The notes below the pieces were generated by a model. That model saw nothing but the letters and a program-made list of their open reading frames with translations, did not search any database and was not told the DNA's origin. Below, piece by piece: positions 49,609 through 58,434 of a DNA stretch of 64,000 bases; within the stretch, counting starts at the first letter, position 1; each line of letters starts with the position of its first letter. Source of the stretch: Propionibacteriaceae bacterium (GTDB lineage: Bacteria > Actinomycetota > Actinomycetes > Propionibacteriales > Propionibacteriaceae); contig JAISUR010000027.1 in the NCBI GenBank assembly GCA_031271975.1, positions 1-64,000 of the forward strand, written 5' to 3'. Position numbers and translations under genes: made by a program.

Positions 49609-52307
49609 GTCCGGGGCTTCTCCACCATCTCGAAGGTCTCGACGACGTCGCCGATCTGGATGTCGGAATACCCGAGCGTCAGGCCGCATTCGAAGCCTTC
49701 GCGGACTTCAGTCACATCGTCCTTCTCGCGGCGCAGCGACGCGACCGAAGTCGTCGTCACCACCACGCCCTCGCGCAGCAGCCGCGCCGACGCGTTGCGC
49801 CGGATCGTGCCGTCGATGACCATGCAGCCCGCGATCATGCCGAACTTGGACGAGCGGAAGATCTCCCGGATCTCCGCCTGGCCGCGGACCTGCTCCTCGA
49901 AGATCGGCTTCAGCATGCCCTTCAAGGCGGCCTCGATGTCGTCGATGGCCGCGTAGATGACCGAGTAGTACTTGATGTCCACACCCTCGGACTGCGCCTT
50001 CTGCGTCGCCTTGCCCTGCGCGCGCACATTGAAGCCGATGATCACGGCCTCGGACGCGGCAGCCAGGTCGACGTTCGTCTCGGTGATCGCGCCGACGCCG
50101 CGGTCGATGACGCGCAACTCCACTTCGTCGCCCACGTCGATCTGCAACAGCGCGTCCTCCAGAGCTTCCACGGAACCCGCCGAATCGCCCTTCAGGATCA
50201 GCTTCAGCTCGGCCGTCTCCTCTTCCTTCATCTTCTTGAGGAGTTCCTCGATGGTGAAGCGCTTGGTGGACTTGGCCAGCATCGCCGCCCGGTGCATCGC
50301 CTCGCGCTTCTGCGCGATCTGGCGGGCCGTACGGTCGTCGTCGACGACCAGGAAGTTGTCGCCGGCGCCCGGCACCGACGTCAGGCCCAAGACCTGCACC
50401 GGCATGGATGGCGGAGCTTCGTCGACGTTTTCGCCCTGGTCGTTGATGAGGGCGCGCACCCGGCCGTGCGCCGAACCGGCGACGATCGAATCGCCCGTGC
50501 GCAGCGTGCCGCGGTGGACGAGGACGGTCGCGACCGGGCCGCGGCCCTTGTCGAGGTGGGCTTCGATGGCGACGCCCTGCGCAGGCATGTCGCGGTTGGC
50601 CCGCAGATCCAGCGCCGCGTCAGCGGTAAGCACAATGGCTTCCAGCAGCTTGTCCAGACCCTCGTGCGTGGTGGCGGACACGTCGACGAACATGGTGTCG
50701 CCGCCGTACTCCTCCGGCACCAAACCGAACTCGGTCAACTGGCCGCGCACCTTCACCGGGTCGGCGGCCGGCTTGTCGATCTTGTTGACCGCCACGACGA
50801 TCGGCACTTCCGCCGCCTGCGCGTGGTTCAACGCCTCAATCGTCTGCGGCATGACACCGTCGTCGGCGGCGACGACCAGCACCGCGATGTCGGTGGCCTG
50901 CGCGCCGCGCGCCCGCATGGCGGTGAACGCCTCGTGGCCCGGGGTGTCGATGAAGGTGATGGCGCGTTCGGTGCCGTCCACTTCTGTCTTCACCTGGTAG
51001 GCGCCGATCGCCTGGGTGATGCCGCCGGCTTCCCCGGCTACCACATTCGTGTGGCGCAGCGCGTCCAGCAGCTTCGTCTTGCCGTGGTCGACATGGCCCA
51101 TCACGGTGACGGCGGGAGGCCGCGGGCTCAACTCGCCATCGCCGTCTTCGCCAAACTCGATGTCGAAGGACTCCAGCAACTCGCGGTCTTCGTCTTCTGG
51201 GGAAACGACCTCGATGTTGTAGTTCAACTCCAGGCCCAACACCTCAAGGGTCTCGTCCGAAACCGACTGCGTGGCGTTGACCATTTCGCCCTGGTTGAAC
51301 AGCACCTGCACCAACGTCGCCGGCTCGACGCCGATCTTCTCGGCCAGATCCGTCAAGGACGAGCCGCGGCGCAGCCGCACTGTCTGCCCATCACCCTGCC
51401 TGACGCGCACACCGGAGATCGTGGGCGCTTCCATCTGGTCGAACTCTTGCCTGCGCTGCTTCTTCGACTTGCGGCCCCGCTTGTTGGCGCCCTGGCGGCC
51501 GAACGCGCCCTGGGTGCCCGAACCGGAACGGCCGGCACGGCCGCGGTTGGTGGGACCAGTCGACGGCATGCCTTGGCCGGGACCGCCGCCACCAGTACGG
51601 CCGCGGCCGGGAGCACCAGTGCCCGGGCGACCGCCGCCGCGCTGCCCGACAGCTCCGGCGCCGGACGTCTGGCCGGGGCGCTGCTGGCCACCGCCGGGAC
51701 GCGGACCCGTGCCCGCCCCAGCGGGACGGCCTCCGGGGCCAGGACGTTCGGGACGCGGGCCGCGGTCGCGCGGCACGGGCTCCGGGCGCCTACGGGCGCC
51801 CATCCCCTGGCTGGAAGCGTATGGATTGTTGCCCGGACGCGGACGCGTGGGCAGGCCGCCGGTCGCGCCGGGGCGCGGTGGACGCGGCTTGGGAATTCCA
51901 ATCGAGCCGCCCGGACGTGGGATCGGCCGTGGGCCCGGCGTCGGCGCGGGGGCGGCGGCCTTGGCGGGCTCGGGCACCGGCTCAGGAGCGGGCTCCGGCT
52001 CCGGAACGGGCTCGGGAGCGGGCGGGGCCGGCTCTGGCTCGGGAACAGGCTCTGGCTCCGGCACGGGCGTCGGCTCCGGGCCGGGCTCCGGCGTCGGCGC
52101 AGGGGCTGGGGCCGGTGCTGGGGCTGGCGCGGGCTCTTCCTTCGGGCGCCTCGCGGCGACTATCTCGCGCAGTTTGCGCACCACCGGAGCTTCGATGGTA
52201 GACGAAGCCGACCGGACATATTCGCCGGTGTCATTGGCTATTTTCAGCAGTTCTTTGCTTTCCAGTCCGAGCTCTTTCGCAAGCTCGTGGACGCGGACCT
52301 TGGCCAC
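49605..52307 (-). CDS. infB: Translation initiation factor IF-2
   Basis: A 900-residue GTPase that delivers initiator tRNA. IF2_N ([20 protein letters not shown]) is at the N-terminus. It is followed by about 220 residues of Pro/Glu/Ala then Gly/Arg/Pro low-complexity linker, and a second IF2_N-like region near 310. The G domain follows, with [14 protein letters not shown] (G1), [11 protein letters not shown] (G2), DTPGHEAF (G3) and NKIDKP (G4), and then domains II to IV. The start is GTG at 52307 with AAGGAGA four bases ahead. The Gly-rich linker is long but normal for actinobacteria. Confidence 0.96.
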
Positions 52308-52458
52308 TACTCTCCTTCAGGCCCGCGCAGGCGGGCATAGTTACTTGCTCATCGCGTACTCATCGAGTCTTCATGAGCGCAAACCCATCCTTCTGGTTGA
52401 CCGCACCGATCTGGTGCGCCCGCATATCTTAGCGCCAAGAAGGGGATTTCGCCTAAGC
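52308..52458. other. Leader region upstream of infB
   Basis: With the adjoining element this makes a 226-base gap. The infB-proximal part holds GCCCGCctgcGCGGGC (52321-52336, a 6-bp hairpin) just ahead of the ribosome-binding site. No promoter boxes could be identified with confidence, although infB needs one here if the MFS-hydrolase pair upstream is separately controlled. Confidence 0.45.
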
Positions 52459-52528
52459 GGCCGACAGGGCGCCCCCGCAGGGCGCATGAGACTGCGTCCC
52501 GTCATGCTGAAACAGGTTCAGCATGACG
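52459..52528. repeat. Short hairpin element at the S15 hydrolase stop
   Basis: A reduced element: a GCGCCCCCGCAGGGCGC hairpin, ACTGCGTCC..., then a perfect 12-bp stem CGTCATGCTGAA-acagg-TTCAGCATGACG (52500-52528). It ends 5 bases from the hydrolase stop codon and could act as that gene's terminator, though no T tract follows. Confidence 0.8.
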
Positions 52529-52533
52529 GTGAG

Positions 52534-54534
52534 CTAGTGCCCGACGCGCGGTATGGTGTCGTCCCACTTCTTGGCGAAGACCTCCACGCCGTTCTCCGTG
52601 GAGACCATCTCGGACTTCACGTAGAAGTTGTCGTAGTCGCAGGTCATCTGAGTGCGGATCTTCGCCTCCGTCATCCAGCCCTCCCGGCCGATGCGCATGT
52701 TGTGCACCAGCACATACTTGGCGCTGAGCGGGTCGGAGTTGGTCAAGGTGAGCTCGCGCTTGAGGTTGTGCTCCAACTCTTCGTCGATCTCGTCAAAGCG
52801 GATGATGCCCTCGCCGAACACTCCGCCACGGCCGTCGGTGATGGCCGTCCAGGTATCCGACACGATGTCGTAGCTCACCTCGCGGGTGACGAATCCCTCC
52901 GACAACTGCGTGATCGGCGTCAACGCCGCGGACTCCGGGTCCGGGATCGGCCCGGCGGCGTCCTTGCCGGAGAACACCGGCAACACCAACTCGGCCGTAA
53001 CGGTCAGTTCCGCGTCATCGGGCATCGGCCACAACAGAGGCCACGCCGAAGACGCCAAGGACAGGCGCAGCTTGTGTCCGGCCGGGAACTGGTGCCCGAT
53101 GCAGTCCAGTTGCAGCGTCCCCCTGGCCGCTTGGCCGGGTACGAGCGGGGCGTACTTGTCTTGACCTTGGAGTTGCGTCAGGTTGACCGTGCCGTAGCTG
53201 ACCCGTGTGGACGCGCCATCTGGAGCCACGTCGCAAAGCCGCGCGAATAGCTGCGCGTTCGGCTTGTCGGAGACCACTTCGAACTCGACTTTCGGATAGC
53301 CGAAGATTTCCAGCGGTTCGGCCAGGTCAAGCTCGAAAACCACCGACTGGCCGTCGTCGATGCGCTGGTCCGACGGCGACTCGCCGGGCACGCCCGCGCC
53401 CATCCACTCACCGGCCAGCAGACCTTGCGAAAGCGGGGTCTTGACCGTGAACGGCGCCTTGGCATCGCCCAACTTGCCCGCTGCGAGGGCCAAGCGGCGC
53501 TCGCTGACATCCGGGCTCGGCCATGAGTCCAGGCCCACCCAACGGCCGGGCGAGACGTTCTGAATCGCCGACGGGCGCAGATACTCCTCCATCCAGGCCT
53601 GCACCTGGGGTGGGGTCATCGCATCGTTGTCGATGCCTTTCAGCCAATGATCCCACCAGCGCACGGCTTCTTGCAGGAAACCGACCGCCGGCTCGGGATA
53701 GCCGTCGTGCGCGTAGACGTGCGCCCACGGCCCGATGACGCAGCGGCGCGGTACTTGCAGATGCTCCATGAGGCGCAGCACCGGGTTGGTGTACGAATCG
53801 GAATAGCCGTCGAAGGCCAACACCGGCACCTGGATGCGCGAATAGTCCTCGCAAATCGAACCATGCTTCCAGTACTCGTCGCGCAGCGCGTGCTGCATCC
53901 AGGGCACCGGCCAGTGCGGCATGTGTTCCAAGCGGTCCAGCCATTGCTCGCGCCAGCCGTCGCCCGCGATCCGGGGCTCGATGGCGCGCGACTGGTCGGC
54001 CAGCATGATCGAACCCCACCACAGGTTGTCGTTGAGCAGGCAGCCGTTCTTGTAATGGATGTCGTCGTTGTAGCGGTCGTCCGTGAAACCGACGATCAGG
54101 ATCGCGCGCAGCGCCGGGGGCTGCCGGAAAGCCACCTGGAGCGAGTTGAACCCGCCCCAAGACTTGCCCATCATGCCGACATTGCCGTCACACCAGGGTT
54201 GCTTGGAGATCCAGTCGATCACTTCCAGCGCGTCGTCCTGCTCCTGCTTGATGTACTCGTCTTCGAGGTAGCCGGTCGACTCGCCGGAGCCGCGCTGGTC
54301 CACCCGCACGCACACGTAGCCGTGGCCCGAGATGTAGCCGTGCATCGGCTCGTCGCGGGCCCTGGTGCCATCGGACTTGCGGTACGGGATGTACTCCAAC
54401 ACCGCCGGGAGCGGCTTGTCCGACACTGGCTGCCAGATCCGCGAGGACAGCTTCACGCCGTCCGACATCGGGATCCAGGTGTTCTCGATGACATTGACCT
54501 CATACGGCAGGTCGGTCCTGATCTTCTTCGCCAT
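52534..54534 (-). CDS. CocE/NonD family S15-type alpha/beta hydrolase
   Basis: A 666-residue serine hydrolase of the X-Pro dipeptidyl-peptidase/cocaine esterase family. The nucleophile is Ser125 in GMMGKSWGGFN, the acid is probably in LAFDGYSDSY and the histidine in GPWAHVYAHDGYPEP. The C-terminal third is the usual jelly-roll domain (LRLSLASSAWPLLWPMPDDA). No signal peptide is seen, so it acts inside the cell. It starts 2 bases after the MFS stop, implying that the transporter brings in an ester or peptide that the enzyme hydrolyses. The substrate is not known. Confidence 0.9.
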   Translation of the reverse strand: MAKKIRTDLPYEVNVIENTWIPMSDGVKLSSRIWQPVSDKPLPAVLEYIPYRKSDGTRARDEPMHGYISGHGYVCVRVDQRGSGESTGYLEDEYIKQEQDDALEVIDWISKQPWCDGNVGMMGKSWGGFNSLQVAFRQPPALRAILIVGFTDDRYNDDIHYKNGCLLNDNLWWGSIMLADQSRAIEPRIAGDGWREQWLDRLEHMPHWPVPWMQHALRDEYWKHGSICEDYSRIQVPVLAFDGYSDSYTNPVLRLMEHLQVPRRCVIGPWAHVYAHDGYPEPAVGFLQEAVRWWDHWLKGIDNDAMTPPQVQAWMEEYLRPSAIQNVSPGRWVGLDSWPSPDVSERRLALAAGKLGDAKAPFTVKTPLSQGLLAGEWMGAGVPGESPSDQRIDDGQSVVFELDLAEPLEIFGYPKVEFEVVSDKPNAQLFARLCDVAPDGASTRVSYGTVNLTQLQGQDKYAPLVPGQAARGTLQLDCIGHQFPAGHKLRLSLASSAWPLLWPMPDDAELTVTAELVLPVFSGKDAAGPIPDPESAALTPITQLSEGFVTREVSYDIVSDTWTAITDGRGGVFGEGIIRFDEIDEELEHNLKRELTLTNSDPLSAKYVLVHNMRIGREGWMTEAKIRTQMTCDYDNFYVKSEMVSTENGVEVFAKKWDDTIPRVGH

Positions 54535-54536
54535 AG

Positions 54537-56159
54537 CTACTCCTTCGGCTCCTCGGGGATGTCCAGCGGCGACGGCTCGGGCTCAGCGGCGGCCTCGGCC
54601 ACCGGCTCGGGCTCAGCGACCGCCTCGGCCACCGGCTCGACGACAGGTTCGGCAGCGGGCGGCGCGGCGGGCGTGGCCACCGGAGCCTCCGGAATCGGAA
54701 CGGCGGGAGCCGCCTGCGGCGCGGGATCAGCCGACGCTGGATCCCCGGCCGCCGCCTGGTCGTAGGAATCCCAGAACACGCCCGCGGTTTCGGGCGTCGG
54801 AGCGACAAAGTCGTCATCGGCGGGGAATTCCGGGAAGGCGCTCAAGGTCTCCGCCTGCTTGGCGGCTTTGGCGGCCTTGGCGCGCGCGCCGTAGATGCGC
54901 GTCCAGAGCACCGACACGAGGGCGCCCACGATGGCAAAGCCAGCCATGGCTGAGAAGATGATCACGTAGCCGGTGGCGTCAACGCTCTCGCCGACCGTAT
55001 AGGAGTCCAGGATGCGGCCCGCCGTGGGCGGCCAGATGACCTCCGGCAGATATGCCAAGCACGAAATGACGCCGATGGCGGTGCCGGCGACCTTGACGGG
55101 TATTCCGCCTTCCTCGACAAGCGAGAAGAAAATGCCGTAGTTGCCGTACATGCCCAGATATACGATCCCGCATCCGATCACAAGCAGCGTGGTGGTCCCT
55201 TCGCCGCGCGGGATGATCAACACCATCGCGGTGCCGACCGCCATCAACACGAACCCGACCAGCAGGACGTTGGCACGCCCCACTCGGTCGGCCAGGAAAC
55301 CGCCGCCCGCGGACGCGAACGGGCGCACATACTGGGCCATGATCGCGAGCACCGCGCCGAACAACGCCGTGGCGCCAAAGATGTTTGTCGCGAACGGCGT
55401 GAAGTAGCGGTAGCAGATATTGAAGGTGTAGCTGCAGAACAGCAGCACGATGATCAGGTAGATGCCGGGGTACGTGAGCACCTTCGGCAGGTCGCGCCAC
55501 TGGAACTGGGCACCCTCGGGGATCTCGCCCTCCGGCAGGGTCTGGCCTTCCTTGAAGAAGATCTGCACCAGCACGCCACCGAGAATCGCGATGACCGAAT
55601 AGAAGATGATGACGCCCTGGATGGACCACAGTTGGCCGAGTTGGGCTCCGGCAAAGGCGAACACGGCGGCGGCGCCGACCAGGTGTAGCGCGTTGACAAC
55701 GCCGCGGCCACCTTCGAACAGGCCATAGGCGCGGCCCTGCTGCGGGCCAGAAGCCTGCATGCGGACTGTCTTCAACAGGGCCGGCCAGAAGGTCAGCAGC
55801 GAGGTGACGCCCCACAACGCGTAGATGACGCAAAGGACCGTGTAGTCCGTCAGAATCAGGTGACCCAAGCCGGCCGCGCCGGTCGCGATCAGCGAAATCA
55901 CGATAAGTGTCTTGGCGGAGAAGCGGTCGGCCAAGACGCCGCCCACCAGGTAGGCCAGGATTCCGATACCGCCGTACCAACTGCTCAGCGAGCCCATTTG
56001 CTCGTTCGTCAACTGGTAGATGGCCAGATAGTCATCGTAGTAATAGTCCTTGAAATAGGGCAGGCCGTAGATAATGGAGCCGCAAAAAGCCAAGAACAGG
56101 ACCCTCAACCAGTTTTTCTTGAGGTCTGGGGTGGACGCGGGCGCGTTGACAGTTGTCAT
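54537..56159 (-). CDS. MFS transporter with acidic Pro/Ala/Glu C-terminal tail
   Basis: A 540-residue protein. Residues 1-20 are cytoplasmic and about 12 helices follow to residue 430 (FGSIIYGLPYF-type first helix, GGVLADRFSAKTL loop motif). The last 110 residues are soluble and rich in Pro, Ala and Glu (EPVAEAVAEPEPVAEA), ending DIPEEPKE. The ATG at 56159 has AGGA 5 bases before it; the frame upstream is antisense-like sequence in ylxR. It is translationally close to the hydrolase gene. Together they interrupt the usual ylxR-infB adjacency, suggesting insertion. Confidence 0.88.
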   Translation of the reverse strand: MTTVNAPASTPDLKKNWLRVLFLAFCGSIIYGLPYFKDYYYDDYLAIYQLTNEQMGSLSSWYGGIGILAYLVGGVLADRFSAKTLIVISLIATGAAGLGHLILTDYTVLCVIYALWGVTSLLTFWPALLKTVRMQASGPQQGRAYGLFEGGRGVVNALHLVGAAAVFAFAGAQLGQLWSIQGVIIFYSVIAILGGVLVQIFFKEGQTLPEGEIPEGAQFQWRDLPKVLTYPGIYLIIVLLFCSYTFNICYRYFTPFATNIFGATALFGAVLAIMAQYVRPFASAGGGFLADRVGRANVLLVGFVLMAVGTAMVLIIPRGEGTTTLLVIGCGIVYLGMYGNYGIFFSLVEEGGIPVKVAGTAIGVISCLAYLPEVIWPPTAGRILDSYTVGESVDATGYVIIFSAMAGFAIVGALVSVLWTRIYGARAKAAKAAKQAETLSAFPEFPADDDFVAPTPETAGVFWDSYDQAAAGDPASADPAPQAAPAVPIPEAPVATPAAPPAAEPVVEPVAEAVAEPEPVAEAAAEPEPSPLDIPEEPKE

Positions 56160-56223
56160 GGTGATCCTAACGGAGAGGTTGCGCGTGCAGTCTCCCAACC
56201 CGTGGCCAGAAATGCAACATATC

Positions 56224-56481
56224 TCAGGTTTTGAACTGCTCCGCGGAAGTTTTCCCGAGTCCTTCCCCGAGCAGGCTGGCCAACTCAGAGGTGTCCACTT
56301 GAGCGCGCAGAGCCCGCGGCAACCGCGGCAGGGCCCGCTGCCAACACGCCGTGTGGAAGTAGGCGCCGCGGCCCGGCCCTTTGCCCAACGCCAAGCCATC
56401 ATCAACCCGGTAGACGCGGACCAGGTCGCCTTGCGCGGCCTTGGCGCGGCAGCCCAGGCAGGTGCGCGTCGGGTCGCTCAC
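56224..56481 (-). CDS. ylxR: YlxR family RNA-binding protein (DUF448)
   Basis: An 85-residue basic protein with the family pattern [20 protein letters not shown] and [15 protein letters not shown]. Homologues bind RNA, and the Bacillus/Clostridium protein RnpM modulates RNase P. It overlaps the nusA stop by 4 bases in the standard rimP-nusA-ylxR order. infB would be expected next but lies about 3.9 kb further on. Confidence 0.93.
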   Translation of the reverse strand: MSDPTRTCLGCRAKAAQGDLVRVYRVDDGLALGKGPGRGAYFHTACWQRALPRLPRALRAQVDTSELASLLGEGLGKTSAEQFKT

Positions 56482-57443
56482 TCGGCCGAATCCGAGCGGA
56501 TGTCGATGCGCCAGCCCGTCAGCCGGGCGGCGAGGCGGGCATTTTGGCCCTCGCGGCCGATCGCCAGGGAGAGTTGGTAATCGGGCACGATCACGCGCAC
56601 GGCTTTGGCGGTGTGGTCGGTGACGATCACCGACGACACCTTCGCCGGGGAGATGGCCTGGGCCACATATTCGGTGGGGTCGTCGGAGTAGTCGATGATG
56701 TCGATCTTCTCCTCGTTCAACTCGTGCATGACGGCGCGCACCCGCTGGCCCATCGGGCCGATGCAGGCGCCCTTGGCCGAGATATTCGGATCGTGGGAGA
56801 GCACGGAGATTTTCGTGCGGTGGCCCGCCTCGCGGGCGATGGCCTTGATCTCGACGACGCCCTGCTCGATTTCGGGCACTTCCAGCTTGAACAGCTTCAG
56901 CACCAGGTTCGGATGGGTGCGCGAGACGACCACCTGTGGGCCGCGAATGTCGCGCCGCACCGTCACCACGTAGAAGCGCATCCGCTGGCCGTGCGAATAA
57001 TCCTCGCCGGGCACCTGTTCAGCCGGCGGCATGATCGCCTCGATTTGGCCAAGGTCCACCCGCACCGTGCGCGAATCGCGGTCCTGCTGGCACACACCGG
57101 GGAGAATGTCGCCCTCCACTCCGGAGAAGTGGCCGAATTTGGCCTCGTCTTCGGCCTCGCGGAGCCGTTGCACGATGACCTGCCGGGCAGTCGCGGCCGC
57201 GACCCGCCCGAAGCCCTCCGGGGTCTCCTCGTACTCGCCGATCTGTTCCTCGCCGGACACTTCCGGCACGATGATCCGCACTTGGCCGGTCTTGCGCTCC
57301 AACACCGCGCGGGCGCCCGGCTTGGCCTTCGGGGTCTTCAAGTACGCGTTGAGCAGCGCGTCCTCCAACGCGCTCACCAGCACGTCCATGCTGATGCCCT
57401 TGTCGCGCTCAACCGCGCGCAGGGCGTTCATGTCAATGTCCAT
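56478..57443 (-). CDS. nusA: Transcription termination/antitermination factor NusA
   Basis: A 321-residue protein. The N-terminal polymerase-binding domain (about 1-110) is followed by an S1 domain ([20 protein letters not shown]) and two KH domains ([34 protein letters not shown]). Actinobacterial NusA lacks the C-terminal acidic repeats of E. coli, so the length is normal. It overlaps the rimP stop by one base. Confidence 0.96.
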   Translation of the reverse strand: MDIDMNALRAVERDKGISMDVLVSALEDALLNAYLKTPKAKPGARAVLERKTGQVRIIVPEVSGEEQIGEYEETPEGFGRVAAATARQVIVQRLREAEDEAKFGHFSGVEGDILPGVCQQDRDSRTVRVDLGQIEAIMPPAEQVPGEDYSHGQRMRFYVVTVRRDIRGPQVVVSRTHPNLVLKLFKLEVPEIEQGVVEIKAIAREAGHRTKISVLSHDPNISAKGACIGPMGQRVRAVMHELNEEKIDIIDYSDDPTEYVAQAISPAKVSSVIVTDHTAKAVRVIVPDYQLSLAIGREGQNARLAARLTGWRIDIRSDSAE

Positions 57444-57880
57444 CAGTCATCCCTCATCTCGACCTGGACGACAGCCTTCGCAATATCGGAGAACGCCACA
57501 TGTTTGCCATCCACCACCACACCGTCCGAGTCCGCCGCTTCGATGCGCCCGGTGAAAGCCCCGCCGGCCGCGGCTATTTCGACGAGGCGCCCGATATTGC
57601 GCCGGAAGTGTTTGGGTTGCGTGAGCGGGCGGTTCACCCCGCGGCTGGAGACCTCCAGCGTATAGGCGGACTTGAACAGATCGGCCTCGTCCAGCGCCCG
57701 GGACAGGGCGCGGGTGGCAGCGGAGATGTCATCCAAGCTGGGGCCGCGGCCATCGGGGCCGTCGCCGTCCAAGAAGATCTGCACGAGCTTGCGCCGCCCC
57801 GCAGAACGGACTTCGACGCGGTCCACCTCCAACCCGCATTCCGCAGCGACAGACGTTGCCAGTGCCTGTAGTGCGTCCAT
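57443..57880 (-). CDS. rimP: Ribosome maturation factor RimP
   Basis: A 145-residue protein for 30S assembly. [19 protein letters not shown] and [20 protein letters not shown] (the family signature) are present. It heads the operon. The 244 bases upstream hold a hairpin element and presumably the promoter, which could not be pinpointed. Confidence 0.95.
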   Translation of the reverse strand: MDALQALATSVAAECGLEVDRVEVRSAGRRKLVQIFLDGDGPDGRGPSLDDISAATRALSRALDEADLFKSAYTLEVSSRGVNRPLTQPKHFRRNIGRLVEIAAAGGAFTGRIEAADSDGVVVDGKHVAFSDIAKAVVQVEMRDD

Positions 57881-57950
57881 CCGATTGTCCTTTGCGGTTG
57901 TCGGAAACAGCCTACAACTTCCTGGACTGGGTCGCTTGCCAACGGCGAAC

Positions 57951-58117
57951 CGGACTTCGTCCGAGATGACGAACTGGAAGTCAGAGGTCCGTATGGCCCG
58001 CTAGGGGCATCCCCGTGGGGTGCATGGGACTGCGTCCCAAGATGCCGGAACAGGTCCGGCATGACGGGAGGGGCCCGGGCAGGGTATCGCGGCGCAGCGA
58101 GGACACTTTGTGGGGCT
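57951..58117. repeat. Hairpin element between rimP and the small membrane protein gene
   Basis: It contains CGGACttcGTCCG, GCCCGCTAGGGGC, GCATCCCCGTGGGGTGC, TGGGACtgcGTCCCA and TGCCGGAacaggTCCGGCA in series, followed by half of the long-loop module (CGCGGCGCAGCGAGGACACTTTGTGGGGC, 58089-58117). The small-protein gene stop follows 8 bases later. Confidence 0.85.
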
Positions 58118-58124
58118 CAAGTCA

Positions 58125-58376
58125 TCACTGCGGCGGATGGTCTTCGGTGGCGGAAGCGGCGCTGCGCGCGGATACCGCGGAAGCGGCCGAACGGGCCTTT
58201 TCGAAGAACGCGACCAGGCCGGCGGGCGGATCAGCCTCGCCGCTGAGGTGGCGGGTGGTGGCGGCCAAACCGCGCGACAGCTTCGAACCGCCGCCGCGTG
58301 TTCCAATGGCGACGATCGCGACGACAAGCACGCTCACACCCAGCGCGACGCCCACGATTTCAATGGCTAGTGTCAC
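58125..58376 (-). CDS. Small single-pass membrane protein, function unknown
   Basis: An 83-residue protein. One membrane helix (about 4-26, IVGVALGVSVLVVAIVAIGT) is followed by a basic, Ser/Ala-rich tail with GLVAFFEKARSAASAVSARS. AGGAGG 7 bases before a GTG start is a strong ribosome-binding site and supports translation. It lies 58 bases after smc on the same strand. In many actinobacteria ftsY follows smc; here it is this gene instead. No family could be recognised. Confidence 0.7.
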   Translation of the reverse strand: MTLAIEIVGVALGVSVLVVAIVAIGTRGGGSKLSRGLAATTRHLSGEADPPAGLVAFFEKARSAASAVSARSAASATEDHPPQ

Positions 58377-58434
58377 CCATCCACCTCCTGGTGCACTCCA
58401 TTATTGCGCACCGGCCTGAGAACTCGCTGAGAGG

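Noticed and set aside
52500-52528. Standard Rho-independent terminator after the S15 hydrolase
   Set aside because: The stem is strong, but no T tract follows on the minus strand and the hairpin belongs to the interspersed family; kept as a repeat with possible secondary terminator function.
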